Notes: generated by a model from the sequence alone, not told the origin. A stretch of DNA of 64,000 nucleotides from JAAYCB01 sp012744395 (GCA_028703175.1 JAQVNJ010000006.1:1-64000), one strand, 5' to 3'. Numbered from the stretch's first letter, positions 52,670-61,852 are shown. A program made the numbers and translations.

Positions 52670-53635
52670 GTGGAAGATCGCCGGAGGCCGGGGGAAGACG
52701 CGGAGAGCGGCGCGGAGCCGGCCGATCCAAGTTCGTGGGTCTACCGCTTTCTGGGGCCGGCCGAATCGATGATCGCCGGGGTGGTGATCCGCCTCTGCGG
52801 CTACAGCGCGATTCTGTTCGTGTTCGCGATCTTGTTCTTCGTGCTGCGAGAAGCCGCGCCGATCCTGTTCGGCAAGATGGACCTGGTGGAGTTCCTCAGC
52901 AGTCCCAACTGGCGGCCTTCGTCGGATGTCCGCCCGCAGTATGGAATCCTGGCCCTGTTGGTGGGGACCCTGGCGGTGACCGGGCTGGCGATGGCCCTTG
53001 CCGTGCCGCTCGGGCTGGGCGCGGCCGTCTACATCTCCGAGTTCTGCCCCGGCAAGGTCAGGGAAACCCTGAAGATCGTGATTGAATTGCTGGCGGCCAT
53101 TCCGTCGGTGGTCTGGGGGTTCATCAGCTACATGTTGCTGGCGCCGTTGATCGTCGATCTGACCGGCGCCCCGGTGGGGGTCAATCTGCTCAACGGCGGC
53201 GCCGTGCTGGCGCTGATGAGCGTGCCGATCATCGTCTCGGTGGGGGAAGACGCGCTGAAGGCGGTGCCCGACTCGTACCGCGAGGCCGCCCTGTCGCTGG
53301 GCGCCAGCCGCTGGGAGGTGGTCTACCGGGTGCTGTTTCCGGCCGCCAAGAATGGCCTGTTGGCCGCCGTGCTTCTGGGAGTCGGCCGCGCGATTGGCGA
53401 GACGATGGCCGTGCTGATGGCCACCGGGCACGCCGTGCAGATCCCGCGAAGCCTGCTCGACCCGATCTGCACGCTGACGGCGACGATTGCCGCGGAGCTC
53501 GGGGAGACGGTCTACGGCGGCCCGCATTACCGGATGTTGTTCGTCATCGGGCTGGTGCTTTTTGCAATTACGTTCCTGGTCAACCTGGTCGCCGACATCG
53601 TGGTCAAGGGGATTCGCAATGAGCAGCGAGCCTGA
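52670..53635 (+). CDS. pstC: Phosphate ABC transporter permease PstC
   Basis: 321 residues from a GTG at 52670 with AGGGAG upstream; a GTG at 52655 overlapping the pstS stop is an alternative. Six membrane helices from about 45, and the EAA-type loop DSYREAALSLGASRWEVVYRVLFP (read as REAALSLGASRW) that contacts the ATPase. IPSVVWGFISY is a PstC hallmark. Its end overlaps the pstA start by 17 bases. Confidence 0.93.
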   Translation: MEDRRRPGEDAESGAEPADPSSWVYRFLGPAESMIAGVVIRLCGYSAILFVFAILFFVLREAAPILFGKMDLVEFLSSPNWRPSSDVRPQYGILALLVGTLAVTGLAMALAVPLGLGAAVYISEFCPGKVRETLKIVIELLAAIPSVVWGFISYMLLAPLIVDLTGAPVGVNLLNGGAVLALMSVPIIVSVGEDALKAVPDSYREAALSLGASRWEVVYRVLFPAAKNGLLAAVLLGVGRAIGETMAVLMATGHAVQIPRSLLDPICTLTATIAAELGETVYGGPHYRMLFVIGLVLFAITFLVNLVADIVVKGIRNEQRA

Positions 53636-54554
53636 GACGCCCGCCGCCACGGCGGCGAACCAGTTCGCCGCGACGCCGCTGGAACGATGGAAGATCGTCA
53701 AGGAAACGATCGCCAAGACGGTGTTCCTGGCGATGACACTCGTGCTCGTCGCGCCCCTGGTCGGCATTCTGGCGATCCTCCTGATCAAGGCATGGCCGGC
53801 GCTGTCGCTGGCGTTTCTCCTGGAGAACCCCAAGCAGTACATGACCCAAGGCGGAATCTGGGCGCCGCTGGTGGGGACGTTCTTCCTCGTCCTCGGGTCG
53901 CTCTTGGCGGCGGCCCCGGTGGGCGTGCTGGCGGGCGTGTACCTGAACGAATACGCCCGCGACAACTGGCTTACGCGGATCATCAACCTCGCGGTGGTGA
54001 ACCTGGCCGGGGTGCCGAGCATCGTCCACGCGCTGTTCGGCGTGGGGGCGTTCGTGCTCGCCGCGAACATGGGCCGGTCGCTGATGGCGGCCTGCTGCAC
54101 GCTGGCGGTGATGACCCTCCCGGTGATCATCACCAGCACGCGGGAAGCGCTCGCCTCGGTGCCGATGTCGTTCCGCGAGGCCTGCTGGAATCTCGGCGCC
54201 ACCCGCTGGCAAACGATCCGCACGATCGTCCTCCCGAATTCGATCAGCGGAATCCTGACCGGCGTGATCCTGCAAGTTTCGCGGGCGGCCGGCGAAACCG
54301 CGCCGATCCTGTTTACCGGCGCCGTGTTCTTCGTGCCGGTCGCCGATCACGGCTGGGAGTCGTTCTTCCCCTACGGGCCGGGCGACCGCTGCATGGCCCT
54401 CTCGATGCACCTGTTCACGCTCGTGACGCAGGTCGCGGGCGTCGCCGACGAAACCCAGTACGGCACGGCGGTCGTGCTGATCGGGCTGGTGCTCGTGGTC
54501 AACAGCCTTTCGATCGGGCTGCGGGGATACCTGCGCTCGCAGAAGCGATGGTGA
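53619..54554 (+). CDS. pstA: Phosphate ABC transporter permease PstA
   Basis: 311 residues from the ATG at 53619 with AAGGGG upstream. Six membrane helices and the coupling loop FREACWNLGATRWQTIRTIV. VPSIVHALFGVGAFV and the late SRAAGETAPILFTGA are typical of PstA. It pairs with PstC; the GTG of pstB1 follows 4 bases later. Confidence 0.93.
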   Translation: MSSEPETPAATAANQFAATPLERWKIVKETIAKTVFLAMTLVLVAPLVGILAILLIKAWPALSLAFLLENPKQYMTQGGIWAPLVGTFFLVLGSLLAAAPVGVLAGVYLNEYARDNWLTRIINLAVVNLAGVPSIVHALFGVGAFVLAANMGRSLMAACCTLAVMTLPVIITSTREALASVPMSFREACWNLGATRWQTIRTIVLPNSISGILTGVILQVSRAAGETAPILFTGAVFFVPVADHGWESFFPYGPGDRCMALSMHLFTLVTQVAGVADETQYGTAVVLIGLVLVVNSLSIGLRGYLRSQKRW

Positions 54555-54558
54555 GCCG

Positions 54559-55314
54559 GTGATCGACCCCCACATCCGTTTCCACAACCTGACCGTCCGC
54601 TACGGCGCCAAGCCGGCGCTCCGCGAGATCTCGCTGGAGATTCCCCGCCGGCGGATTCTGGCGATTATCGGGCCGGCCAATGCCGGCAAGACGACGCTCC
54701 TGAAGTGCATCAACCGGACGATCGATTTCGTGCCCGCGGCGAGCGTCAGCGGGCGGGTCGAGGTCGCCGGCCAGAACGTCTTCCGGATGCGCAACGTCTA
54801 CCAGTTGCGGCGGCGGATCGGCATGGTCTTTCCGCTGCCGGTGGGCCTGCCGCTTTCGGTCTATGAAAACGTGGCCTACGCGCCGCGCCGCGCCGGGGTC
54901 CGCGATCGCGCGGAACTCGACGAGCTGGTGGAAAGATGCCTGCGGCAGGCGATGCTCTGGGAGGAGGTCAAGGACCGCCTGGACCTGCTCGGCACGCAGC
55001 TCTCCGGCGGACAGCAGCAGCGGCTGACGCTCGCCCGGGCGCTCTCCCACCGGCCGGAGATTCTCTGCCTCGACGAGTTCTCGATCGCCATCGACCCGGT
55101 GACCACGATGAAGATCGAGGATATCCTCAGGGAACTGAAGAACGAAATGACGATCGTGCTGGTGACGAACCTCGTCCAGCAGGCGCGGCGGTTGGCCGAT
55201 CGCACGGCCCTGGTCAGCGATTCGCGGCTCATCGAGGTCGACGAGACGGAGACGATCTTCACCCGGCCCGCCCAGCGGCTCACCGAACGGTACGTCAACG
55301 GAGACTTCGGATGA
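54559..55314 (+). CDS. pstB: Phosphate ABC transporter ATPase PstB1, degenerate Q-loop, Walker B neighbour and H-loop
   Basis: 251 residues. Walker A GPANAGKTT (Lys44) and the signature LSGGQQQR (148-155) are intact, and Walker B keeps Asp172-Glu173. However, the Q-loop Gln is Pro92 (GMVFPLP for GMVFQKP), the Pro after Glu173 is Phe (LDEFSIAID), and the H-loop His is Asn204 (VLVTNLV for VIVTHNM). It therefore offers a good signature but a poor catalytic core. Its TGA overlaps the pstB2 ATG by 4 bases, and the neighbour shows the opposite pattern, which suggests an obligate heterodimer. Confidence 0.9.
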   Translation: MIDPHIRFHNLTVRYGAKPALREISLEIPRRRILAIIGPANAGKTTLLKCINRTIDFVPAASVSGRVEVAGQNVFRMRNVYQLRRRIGMVFPLPVGLPLSVYENVAYAPRRAGVRDRAELDELVERCLRQAMLWEEVKDRLDLLGTQLSGGQQQRLTLARALSHRPEILCLDEFSIAIDPVTTMKIEDILRELKNEMTIVLVTNLVQQARRLADRTALVSDSRLIEVDETETIFTRPAQRLTERYVNGDFG

Positions 55315-56102
55315 TCGCCAACGAGCCGGCGGCGAGCGCCGCCGCGAGCATCTCGACGCGGAATTTGAACCTCTGGTACGGCGCGTTCCAGGCCCTCCGC
55401 GATGTCAGCCTGGACATCAAGCCGGGGATCGTCACCGCGCTGGTCGGGCCGTCGGGGTGCGGCAAGACGACGCTCCTGCGCTCCTTCAACCGCATCAACG
55501 AGCGCTACGGCAACGTGACGACGACCGGCCAGATCACGATCTTCGGGAAGAACATCTACGATCCCGACGTGTCCTTGACGCAGCTCCGCAAGACCGTGGG
55601 GATGGTCTTCCAGCGGCCCAACCCGCTGCCGATCTCGATCTACGAGAACGTGCTCTTCGGCATCCGCGCGCACACGCGGCGGGGGCAGTACAGCCGCCGC
55701 GAGCGCGACGCGCTGGTCGAGTCGGCGCTCCGCGACGTGCGGCTCTGGGACGAGGTGAAGGACCGGCTGCGGAGGAAGGCCACCCACCTGACGCTCGAGC
55801 AGCAGCAGAAGCTGTGCATCGCCCGGCTCCTGCCGCTGAAGCCGCGGGTGATGCTCATGGACGAGCCCTGCTCGGCGCTGGACGCGGAGGGGATCGAGCG
55901 GATCGAACTGCTGCTTCAGGAACTCCGCAAGACGTACACGATCCTGATCGTCACGCACAACATGGCGCAGGCCCGCCGCGCCAGCGACGAGTGCGCCTTC
56001 ATGCTCTTGGGCCGGATTGTCGAGCACGACAAGACGCTCAACGTGTTTCTCAATCCGCGGGAGAAGGAAACGGAGATGTACGTGACCGGCCGTTACGGCT
56101 AG
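55311..56102 (+). CDS. pstB: Phosphate ABC transporter ATPase PstB2, degenerate signature motif
   Basis: 263 residues. Walker A GPSGCGKTT, Q-loop Gln101 (GMVFQRPNPLP), Walker B LMDEPCSALD (Asp184-Glu185-Pro186) and H-loop His216 (VTHNM) are all intact. The ABC signature is changed from LSGGQQQR to LTLEQQQK (160-167), so the two Gly that contact ATP gamma-phosphate are lost. Combined with PstB1, one composite site (PstB2 core plus PstB1 signature) is canonical, and the other (PstB1 core plus PstB2 signature) is degenerate. Confidence 0.9.
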   Translation: MIANEPAASAAASISTRNLNLWYGAFQALRDVSLDIKPGIVTALVGPSGCGKTTLLRSFNRINERYGNVTTTGQITIFGKNIYDPDVSLTQLRKTVGMVFQRPNPLPISIYENVLFGIRAHTRRGQYSRRERDALVESALRDVRLWDEVKDRLRRKATHLTLEQQQKLCIARLLPLKPRVMLMDEPCSALDAEGIERIELLLQELRKTYTILIVTHNMAQARRASDECAFMLLGRIVEHDKTLNVFLNPREKETEMYVTGRYG

Positions 56103-56120
56103 GGAGAAAGGACAGAGACC

Positions 56121-56780
56121 ATGTCTTTGCACTTGCAGCGGGAAATGGAGGATTTGAAGAAGCAGCTCCTCTCGCTCTGCGCGCTGGTCGAGGAACAGGT
56201 GGAGATGGCGGTCCGGGCGCTTGTCGACCACGATGCCGAGTTGGCCGCCGCGGTCGACCGCCGCGACGCGGAGATCGACCACCGCGAGGTCGAGGTCGAG
56301 GAGGAGTGCTTGAAAGCCCTCGCCTTGTACCAACCGGTGGCCATCGACCTGCGGTTCGTGGTGGCGGCGCTGAAGATGAACAACGACCTGGAGCGGATCG
56401 GGGACCTGGCGGTCAACATCGCCCGCAAGGCGAAAACCTTGGCTCGCCACGGCTCGGTGGAGATTCCCTTCGACCTCTGCGGGATGTGGGAGAAGTCGCG
56501 CTTGATGCTCCGCGACAGCATCGACGCGCTGGTCAACCGCGACGCCAGCCTGGCCCACAGCGTCTGTGCCCGCGACGATGAAGTCGACCGGATGAAGCAC
56601 GATATCCGCCGCCAGGCGGAGCAGCTGATGGTCGCCGAGCCGGCCCGGCTGCGGGCCCTGCTGACCTTGCTGGCGGCCTCGCGAAGCCTCGAACGCATCG
56701 CCGATCACGCCACGAACATCGCCGAGGACGTGATCTACATGCTCGAGGGCCGGATCATCCGCCACGGCGCGATCGAGTGA
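56121..56780 (+). CDS. phoU: Phosphate transport regulator PhoU
   Basis: 219 residues, all helical, with the two mirrored three-helix repeats of PhoU and their metal-binding motifs ERIGDLAVNIARKA (about 94) and ERIADHATNIAEDV (about 192). It links Pst activity to the phosphate-sensing kinase and limits uptake. GGGAGAAAGGAC precedes the ATG. Last gene of the pst operon; no phoB/phoR in the window. Confidence 0.94.
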   Translation: MSLHLQREMEDLKKQLLSLCALVEEQVEMAVRALVDHDAELAAAVDRRDAEIDHREVEVEEECLKALALYQPVAIDLRFVVAALKMNNDLERIGDLAVNIARKAKTLARHGSVEIPFDLCGMWEKSRLMLRDSIDALVNRDASLAHSVCARDDEVDRMKHDIRRQAEQLMVAEPARLRALLTLLAASRSLERIADHATNIAEDVIYMLEGRIIRHGAIE

Positions 56781-56785
56781 CCGCA

Positions 56786-56890
56786 TCACGCAGTGGACTG
56801 CATCTGGGCAATTGGATTGGCCGTCCAGAAGACGTTGGCGATCGTGTTGATCTGGGCCATCAACGAGCGCCACAGCTTGCCAAGAATCAT
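56786..56890 (-). CDS. 34-residue small protein resembling the N-terminus of a PspA/IM30-type protein
   Basis: From ATG at 56890, with AGGGAG eight bases upstream, to TGA at 56786. The sequence is MILGKLWRSLMAQINTIANV followed by FWTANPIAQMQSTA. It resembles the amphipathic first helix of PspA/IM30-like proteins, where such a start is followed by a long coiled coil, but here a stop comes at once. Too short for most gene callers. It lies 89 bases downstream of the HU gene on the same strand. Either a truncated relic or a genuine small membrane-associated peptide. Confidence 0.4.
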   Translation of the reverse strand: MILGKLWRSLMAQINTIANVFWTANPIAQMQSTA

Positions 56891-56979
56891 TGGCTCACTC
56901 CCTGCCTGTGATTGGCCGCGCCGCCGCCAAGAACCAGGAGGTGGCGCTCGGTCCGCTGCATTTGGCGGGCGGCGTTCGG

Positions 56980-57309
56980 TCAGACCAGGTCTTTCAAGCC
57001 TTTGAGCGCCGTGACCTTGACCACGTTTCGCGCCGGCTTGGCCTTGAACACGGTCTCTTCCTTCGTAAACGGGTTGATCCCGGTCCGCGCCTCGGTGGCC
57101 GGTTTGCGGACAACGGAAATCTTCATCATGCCGGGAACCGTGAACACGCCCGGACCTTCAACGCTCAAATTGGCGGCGATCAGCTTGGCAAGCTCGTCGA
57201 ATACGCACGCAACCTGCTGCTTGGTCAGTTCGGTTGATTCGGCCAAGGAGGTCAGAACCTCCGTCTTGGTCATCGGCTTCTTCGACTCGGCTGGCTTCTG
57301 GTCTTCCAT
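56980..57309 (-). CDS. HU/IHF-family DNA-binding protein
   Basis: 109 residues, slightly longer than classic HU because of an N-terminal ~12-residue extension (MEDQKPAESKKP). The dimerisation helices are followed by the beta-arm region with RTGINPFTKEE and the C-terminal KPARNVVKVTALKGLKDLV. It bends and compacts DNA as a dimer. Many Planctomycetota have variant HU proteins of this kind. Divergent from the GH106-like gene. Confidence 0.9.
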   Translation of the reverse strand: MEDQKPAESKKPMTKTEVLTSLAESTELTKQQVACVFDELAKLIAANLSVEGPGVFTVPGMMKISVVRKPATEARTGINPFTKEETVFKAKPARNVVKVTALKGLKDLV

Positions 57310-57384
57310 CTTCTATTCCCTTTCGTTGGTTCCCCGCCGGGGGGGCGGCCCTTGAGTCCCGGGCGGTCAGTCCTCGAATACGGT

Positions 57385-57413
57385 ACTTTACCTGGGTTGC
57401 CTTGGCACGACAA
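57385..57413 (-). promoter_or_regulatory. Putative promoter of the HU gene
   Basis: On the minus strand TTGTCG and TAAAGT are separated by 17 bases, about 75 bases before the HU start, in a divergent gap. Based on hexamer match only. Confidence 0.35.
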
Positions 57414-57544
57414 TAACTTTCACCCGCAAATACCGCCAGCCCCCCCGCCAGAGTTGTTCCAAGGGGCTTCCATGGTTGATCCGCGCAGGAAGAGAGGGTT
57501 AGGATGAGGCAGGATTTCGGCGGCAAATCGGGGAAGGAGAGACC

Positions 57545-60058
57545 ATGATTGGCGATTGCGTGCCACGTCGGACGTTGCTGATTACCCTCCTCGCTTGGAG
57601 TCTGGCCGGGTTTGCGAGCGGACCGCCATCGCCAGGGTATGCCGCGGCTGGCGCGTCTCAAGAAACGGCCCTCGACGAGGCCTTTCGCAGTCCGCCCGAC
57701 GAGGCAAAGCCGTGGGCCTATTGGTGGTGGCTGAAAGGGAACGTGAGCGAGGCCTCGATCAGGCGGGACCTGGAGGCGATGAAGCGGATGGGGTTCGCGG
57801 GGCTGTTGATGTTCGATGCCCGCGGCTACCACGAAGACCACGTGCCGCCGCCCGAGAGCCGGATGGATTTCATGGGGCCCGAGTGGCGGCGGATGCTCAA
57901 GTTCGCCATTTCGGAGGCCGATCGGCTGGGGCTCCAGATCAGCGTCAACCTGAGCAGCTGTGCCGGCGCCCTGAAGGGTCCCTGGCTCGTCGGCGACGAC
58001 GCTCCCAAGCAACTCCTCTGGACGAGTCTGGAGACCCGCGGAGGGCGGACTCTGCGCTGCCGGCTGCCGCAGCCCGAGGCCGCCCGGAGCTGGGGCGTGG
58101 CCCTCGTGGCCGTCCGCCATGCCGAGTCGAACGCGGCCGCGGCCGAAGAGCCGGCCACGGAGAAGAACGCCTCCTGGGGCGGGTGGCAGACAGTCCAAGA
58201 AGAGCCGGACGCAAAGCGGTTGGCGGCCGAAGTGGTCGATCTGTCCGGCAAGATCGATGCCCAGGGCCAGCTCGCGTGGGATCTGCCCGAGGGACGCTGG
58301 ACGTTCTTGCGTTTCGCCTCCGCAACGATGGCAGGGCACGAGTACGACGTCGACATTCTCGACGAAAACGCCGTCGCGGGGCATTTCCAGCGGATCGGCA
58401 AGGCGATCATCGACGACGCGGGCCCGTTGGCGGGCAAGACCCTGACGCATTTCTACAGCGTGAGTTGGGAGGGCGCGATCCCCACGTGGACCGTCGGCTT
58501 CGATGAGCTGTTCTTCCGGCACCGCGGCTACCGCATCGCTCCCTTTCTGCCGGTGCTGGCTGGAATCCCCGTGGAAACCCCCGAGGTCTCCGCGCGGTTC
58601 CTCCGCGACTACGACAAGGTGCTCGGCGACTGTTTCCGCGACCATTTCTATGGCAAGCTGAAGGCCTTGTCGAACCGCGAAGGCATCAAGTGGCACAGCG
58701 AGTCGGGTGGGCCGTGGAACCGCAACCTGTCGACGTTCAGACACGCCGACCAGTTGGCGTTTCTCGCCCGCAACGACATGCCCCAGGGCGAGTTCTGGTA
58801 TCCGTACCGCGGCCTGAACAAGCCGCCCGCCATGGCGGCCCATATCTACGGCTACGTGGTCGTGCAGATGAACTGCTGGAACCGCGTTGTGCAGACGATG
58901 GTCGCCTCGGGCATGCCGGTGCTCTACGCCGACTTTCCCTACGCGGGCAGCGGCGGATTCCTCGTCTACACGGCCGGCTTCCTCCGGCGGAAGGCGGCGA
59001 ACTTCGGCTTCATCGGTTCGTCGAAGTTCGACGACGTCGTCGAAGCGGCCCGCTGCTTCCTCTCGATCGAGAAGCCCGACCAGTTCGGGGCGGCGGTCGC
59101 CAAGGTGCGCGCCGCGCGGACCAGGCCGGCCGGCAGCCAGGAGAGCAGGCCGGACGACGTGGCATGTGTTTCGCCTTCCGAGTGGAAGGAGAAGATGAGC
59201 CGGTCAAAAATCCTCACCGTTGGCGGCGAGGGGTGGCGCGGTCCGAAGCCGGTGATCGAGGAGCTCGGCGTGCAGGTGACGGAGATTCCTTACGCCGAGG
59301 TGAACGACGCCTGGAAGGCGGCCGACAAGGACCAGGCTCGCCAGGTGGCCGACATCTGGCGGAAGCGGGCCCGGTCGATCGCCGGCGTCTCCCGCGAGAC
59401 CCTGGAGGCTTCGGCGGCCATGTATCTCGCCCAGAAGGCGGTCCTCCAGAAGCACGGCGCCGATGCGATCACGATCAACTGCCTCGGCGGCTTCTACGGC
59501 GGGCATATCCATGCCTACCCGTGCTTGGGGTTCCACGAGCTGTGCAACGAGGGCCTCGTCGGCGCCTGCGAGAACGATCTCGTCTCGGCGGCAACGATGG
59601 TCGCGCTGAAGAACCTGACGGGCGGCCGCACCGGGTTCATCTCCGATCCGGTGATCGACATCGCCAACCGCCAGATCATCTACGCCCACTGCGTGGCCCC
59701 GAACCGCGCGTTCGGCCCGGAGGGCGAAGAAAACCCGATCGAGATTCTCACCCATTCCGAGGATCGCCAGGGCGCTTCGCTCCGCTCGCTGCTGCCGCTC
59801 GGCTACATGACGACGACGATTGAACTGGCGGCGTTCTGCAAGGAGCTGCTCTTCCACCGCGGCAAGGCGGTCGCCAATGTCATCGAGGATCGGGCCTGCC
59901 GCACCAAGCTGGCCGCCGAGCCGGACGGCGACCTGGAGAAGCTCTACACCGAGTGGGACCGTTTCGGCTGGCATCGCGTGACCGTTTACGGCGACCTCAA
60001 GGAACCGCTGTTCGAAATCGCCAAGATGCTCAAGTGGAAGATCACGGAAGAGGCGTAG
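57545..60058 (+). CDS. Exported chimera: GH106-like N-terminal half joined to an L-fucose-isomerase-like C-terminal half
   Basis: 837 residues with a signal peptide (about 1-35). Residues ~50-418 match the first part of GH106 alpha-L-rhamnosidases (PWAYWWWLKGNVSEASIRRD, then SVSWEGAIPTWTVGFDELF and MPQGEFW). From ~420 on, the sequence changes to that of fucose/arabinose-isomerase-like proteins (AAHIYGYVVVQMNCWNRVV, FPYAGSGGFLVYTA, NCLGGFYGGHIHAYPCLGF, CENDLVSAATMV, LTHSEDRQGASLRSLLPLGY). A complete GH106 enzyme is ~800-1100 residues, so both halves look truncated, yet the frame is intact. Either a natural fusion by deletion between two sugar genes or a non-functional hybrid. Confidence 0.75.
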   Translation: MIGDCVPRRTLLITLLAWSLAGFASGPPSPGYAAAGASQETALDEAFRSPPDEAKPWAYWWWLKGNVSEASIRRDLEAMKRMGFAGLLMFDARGYHEDHVPPPESRMDFMGPEWRRMLKFAISEADRLGLQISVNLSSCAGALKGPWLVGDDAPKQLLWTSLETRGGRTLRCRLPQPEAARSWGVALVAVRHAESNAAAAEEPATEKNASWGGWQTVQEEPDAKRLAAEVVDLSGKIDAQGQLAWDLPEGRWTFLRFASATMAGHEYDVDILDENAVAGHFQRIGKAIIDDAGPLAGKTLTHFYSVSWEGAIPTWTVGFDELFFRHRGYRIAPFLPVLAGIPVETPEVSARFLRDYDKVLGDCFRDHFYGKLKALSNREGIKWHSESGGPWNRNLSTFRHADQLAFLARNDMPQGEFWYPYRGLNKPPAMAAHIYGYVVVQMNCWNRVVQTMVASGMPVLYADFPYAGSGGFLVYTAGFLRRKAANFGFIGSSKFDDVVEAARCFLSIEKPDQFGAAVAKVRAARTRPAGSQESRPDDVACVSPSEWKEKMSRSKILTVGGEGWRGPKPVIEELGVQVTEIPYAEVNDAWKAADKDQARQVADIWRKRARSIAGVSRETLEASAAMYLAQKAVLQKHGADAITINCLGGFYGGHIHAYPCLGFHELCNEGLVGACENDLVSAATMVALKNLTGGRTGFISDPVIDIANRQIIYAHCVAPNRAFGPEGEENPIEILTHSEDRQGASLRSLLPLGYMTTTIELAAFCKELLFHRGKAVANVIEDRACRTKLAAEPDGDLEKLYTEWDRFGWHRVTVYGDLKEPLFEIAKMLKWKITEEA

Positions 60059-60379
60059 CGTAGGGTGGTGCAGAGCGACCCGACCCGAAGCGGCCGGCAT
60101 GACCGCCGGCGGATGCTGGAACCGAACCGTTTCGCCGCGCCAATTCGGCAGCGCCGCCCCACCGCAGCGCAACCGGTTGATAAATCATCGCCGCATCACG
60201 GTGGGCCGTCGCTGCCGCAATGGCGCTTCAATCATGGCGGGGGATAGCCAGTGCAATCGGCCATTCGCGGCATCCAGGCGATCGTCCGCTCTGGACCAGC
60301 CGACGGGTTGCATTGCGGCCTTTGATTTGACCACAATAGTGCGCAAATGCCTCCCATTCCACCGCCATCCAGGAGCCCC
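60059..60379 (+). other. Gene-free interval
   Basis: About 320 bases between two plus-strand genes. It includes small inverted repeats (CGGCCGG...CCGCCGG near 60092) but no T-run, and no coding-looking frame. Confidence 0.4.
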
Positions 60380-61852
60380 ATGATGCACGAGCAACTGACA
60401 GCCAGGCCGAGACGGTTTCCGAGAATCGCCCTGCGGGGTGATCTTTTCCTTGTTCCGGCCGCGTTGGGCCTGATCCTGGCCCTCTGCTGCGGTTCCGCCC
60501 TTTCGGCAGACGGCCCGCCGGTGCTGCGGGCCGGGGCGGCCGCGGTGGACGTCGCGCCACGGGAGTTTCCCATCAACATGCCGGGCGGCTTCAGCGAGAA
60601 CCTGGCCCAAGGCGTGCACGATCCGCTGCACGCCCGGGCGCTGGCGCTCGACGATGGCAAGACGGTGCTGGCGATGGTCGTGGTTGACAACCTGGGCGTG
60701 GCGCGCGCGGTCTGCGACGAAGCGAAGCGCCTGGCGGCTGACCGCTGCGGGATCGCGGTGGAGAAGATCCTCGTCGCCTCGACCCACACCCACAGCGGGC
60801 CGGCGTCGACCGCCGGCACGTATCGCAAGCTGCTCGTCGAGGGCATCGCGGAATCGATCGTCCAGGCCCACGCGGCGCTGCGCCCCGCCCGACTCGCCGC
60901 GGCCGCGCACCCGCTTCCGGAAGAGGTCTTCAACCGCCGCTGGTATCTCAAGCCGGGCAAGATGGTGCCGAACCCCTTCGGCGAGATGGACCAGGTGAAG
61001 ATGAACCCCGGCACCAGTCCCGACGTGATTGACCGGCCCGCCGGCCCGACGGACCCGGACATCACGGTCCTTTCCGTCCGGGAGGCAAAGTCTGGCAAGC
61101 CACTTGCCCTCCTGGCGAGTTACTCGCTTCACTATGTGGGGGGCACGCCGCGGGCAATGATCTCCGCGGATTATTACGGCGAATTCGCCCGGCTGATGCC
61201 TTCCCGGCTGCGTGCGGGCGAGGGGTTTGTGGCGATGATGGCCAACGGCACCTCCGGCGACATCAACAACATTCCGTTCCTGGTCACCCGGCCGCCGCGG
61301 GAGCCGTTCGAGCAGATTCGCATCGTCGCCCGCAAGGCGGCCGACGCCGCCTGGTTCGCCTGGCGGGCCATCGAGAGCCACCGCTCGGACGCGCCGCTGG
61401 GGATGCTCCAGCGCGAGGTCACCCTGCGGATTCGCCGCCCCACGGCCGAGCAGGTCGAGCGCGCCAAGGCCGTGCTGGCCGTGACCGACGAAGCGGAGCG
61501 GGCCAAGCTGCCGCGGTTGGCCGAGGCCTACGCCCGGCGCACGCTCTCCCTGGCCAAGGCCGACGAGACGCTCACCGCGCAGGTGCAGGCCGTGCGGATC
61601 GGCGACCTGGCGATTTGCACGCTCCCCTTCGAGCCCCTCGTGGAAGTCGGCCTGGAACTGAAACGCCGCAGCCCCTTCCCCCGGACGATGGTGATCGGAA
61701 TCGCCAACGGCACCAACGGTTATCTGCCGACGCCCGAGCAACACAAACTCGGCGGCTACGAGACGTGGCTGGGCACCAACCGGGTCCAGTTGGACGCCTC
61801 CGTGATCCTCACGGACAACTTGCTGGAGATGCTCGGGGAACTGAAGAAATGA
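60380..61852 (+). CDS. Exported neutral/alkaline ceramidase N-terminal-domain protein
   Basis: 490 residues from the ATG at 60380 with CAGGAG upstream (a second ATG follows at once). An N-terminal hydrophobic signal lies at ~28-50. The core matches the neutral-ceramidase N-terminal domain: RAGAAAVDVAPREF, HDPLHARALALDDG, VASTHTHSGP (zinc His pair), and GTSGDINN. True ceramidases are longer, and this family is expanded in Planctomycetota, where the substrates are mostly unknown amides. It probably acts in the periplasm. Confidence 0.82.
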   Translation: MMHEQLTARPRRFPRIALRGDLFLVPAALGLILALCCGSALSADGPPVLRAGAAAVDVAPREFPINMPGGFSENLAQGVHDPLHARALALDDGKTVLAMVVVDNLGVARAVCDEAKRLAADRCGIAVEKILVASTHTHSGPASTAGTYRKLLVEGIAESIVQAHAALRPARLAAAAHPLPEEVFNRRWYLKPGKMVPNPFGEMDQVKMNPGTSPDVIDRPAGPTDPDITVLSVREAKSGKPLALLASYSLHYVGGTPRAMISADYYGEFARLMPSRLRAGEGFVAMMANGTSGDINNIPFLVTRPPREPFEQIRIVARKAADAAWFAWRAIESHRSDAPLGMLQREVTLRIRRPTAEQVERAKAVLAVTDEAERAKLPRLAEAYARRTLSLAKADETLTAQVQAVRIGDLAICTLPFEPLVEVGLELKRRSPFPRTMVIGIANGTNGYLPTPEQHKLGGYETWLGTNRVQLDASVILTDNLLEMLGELKK

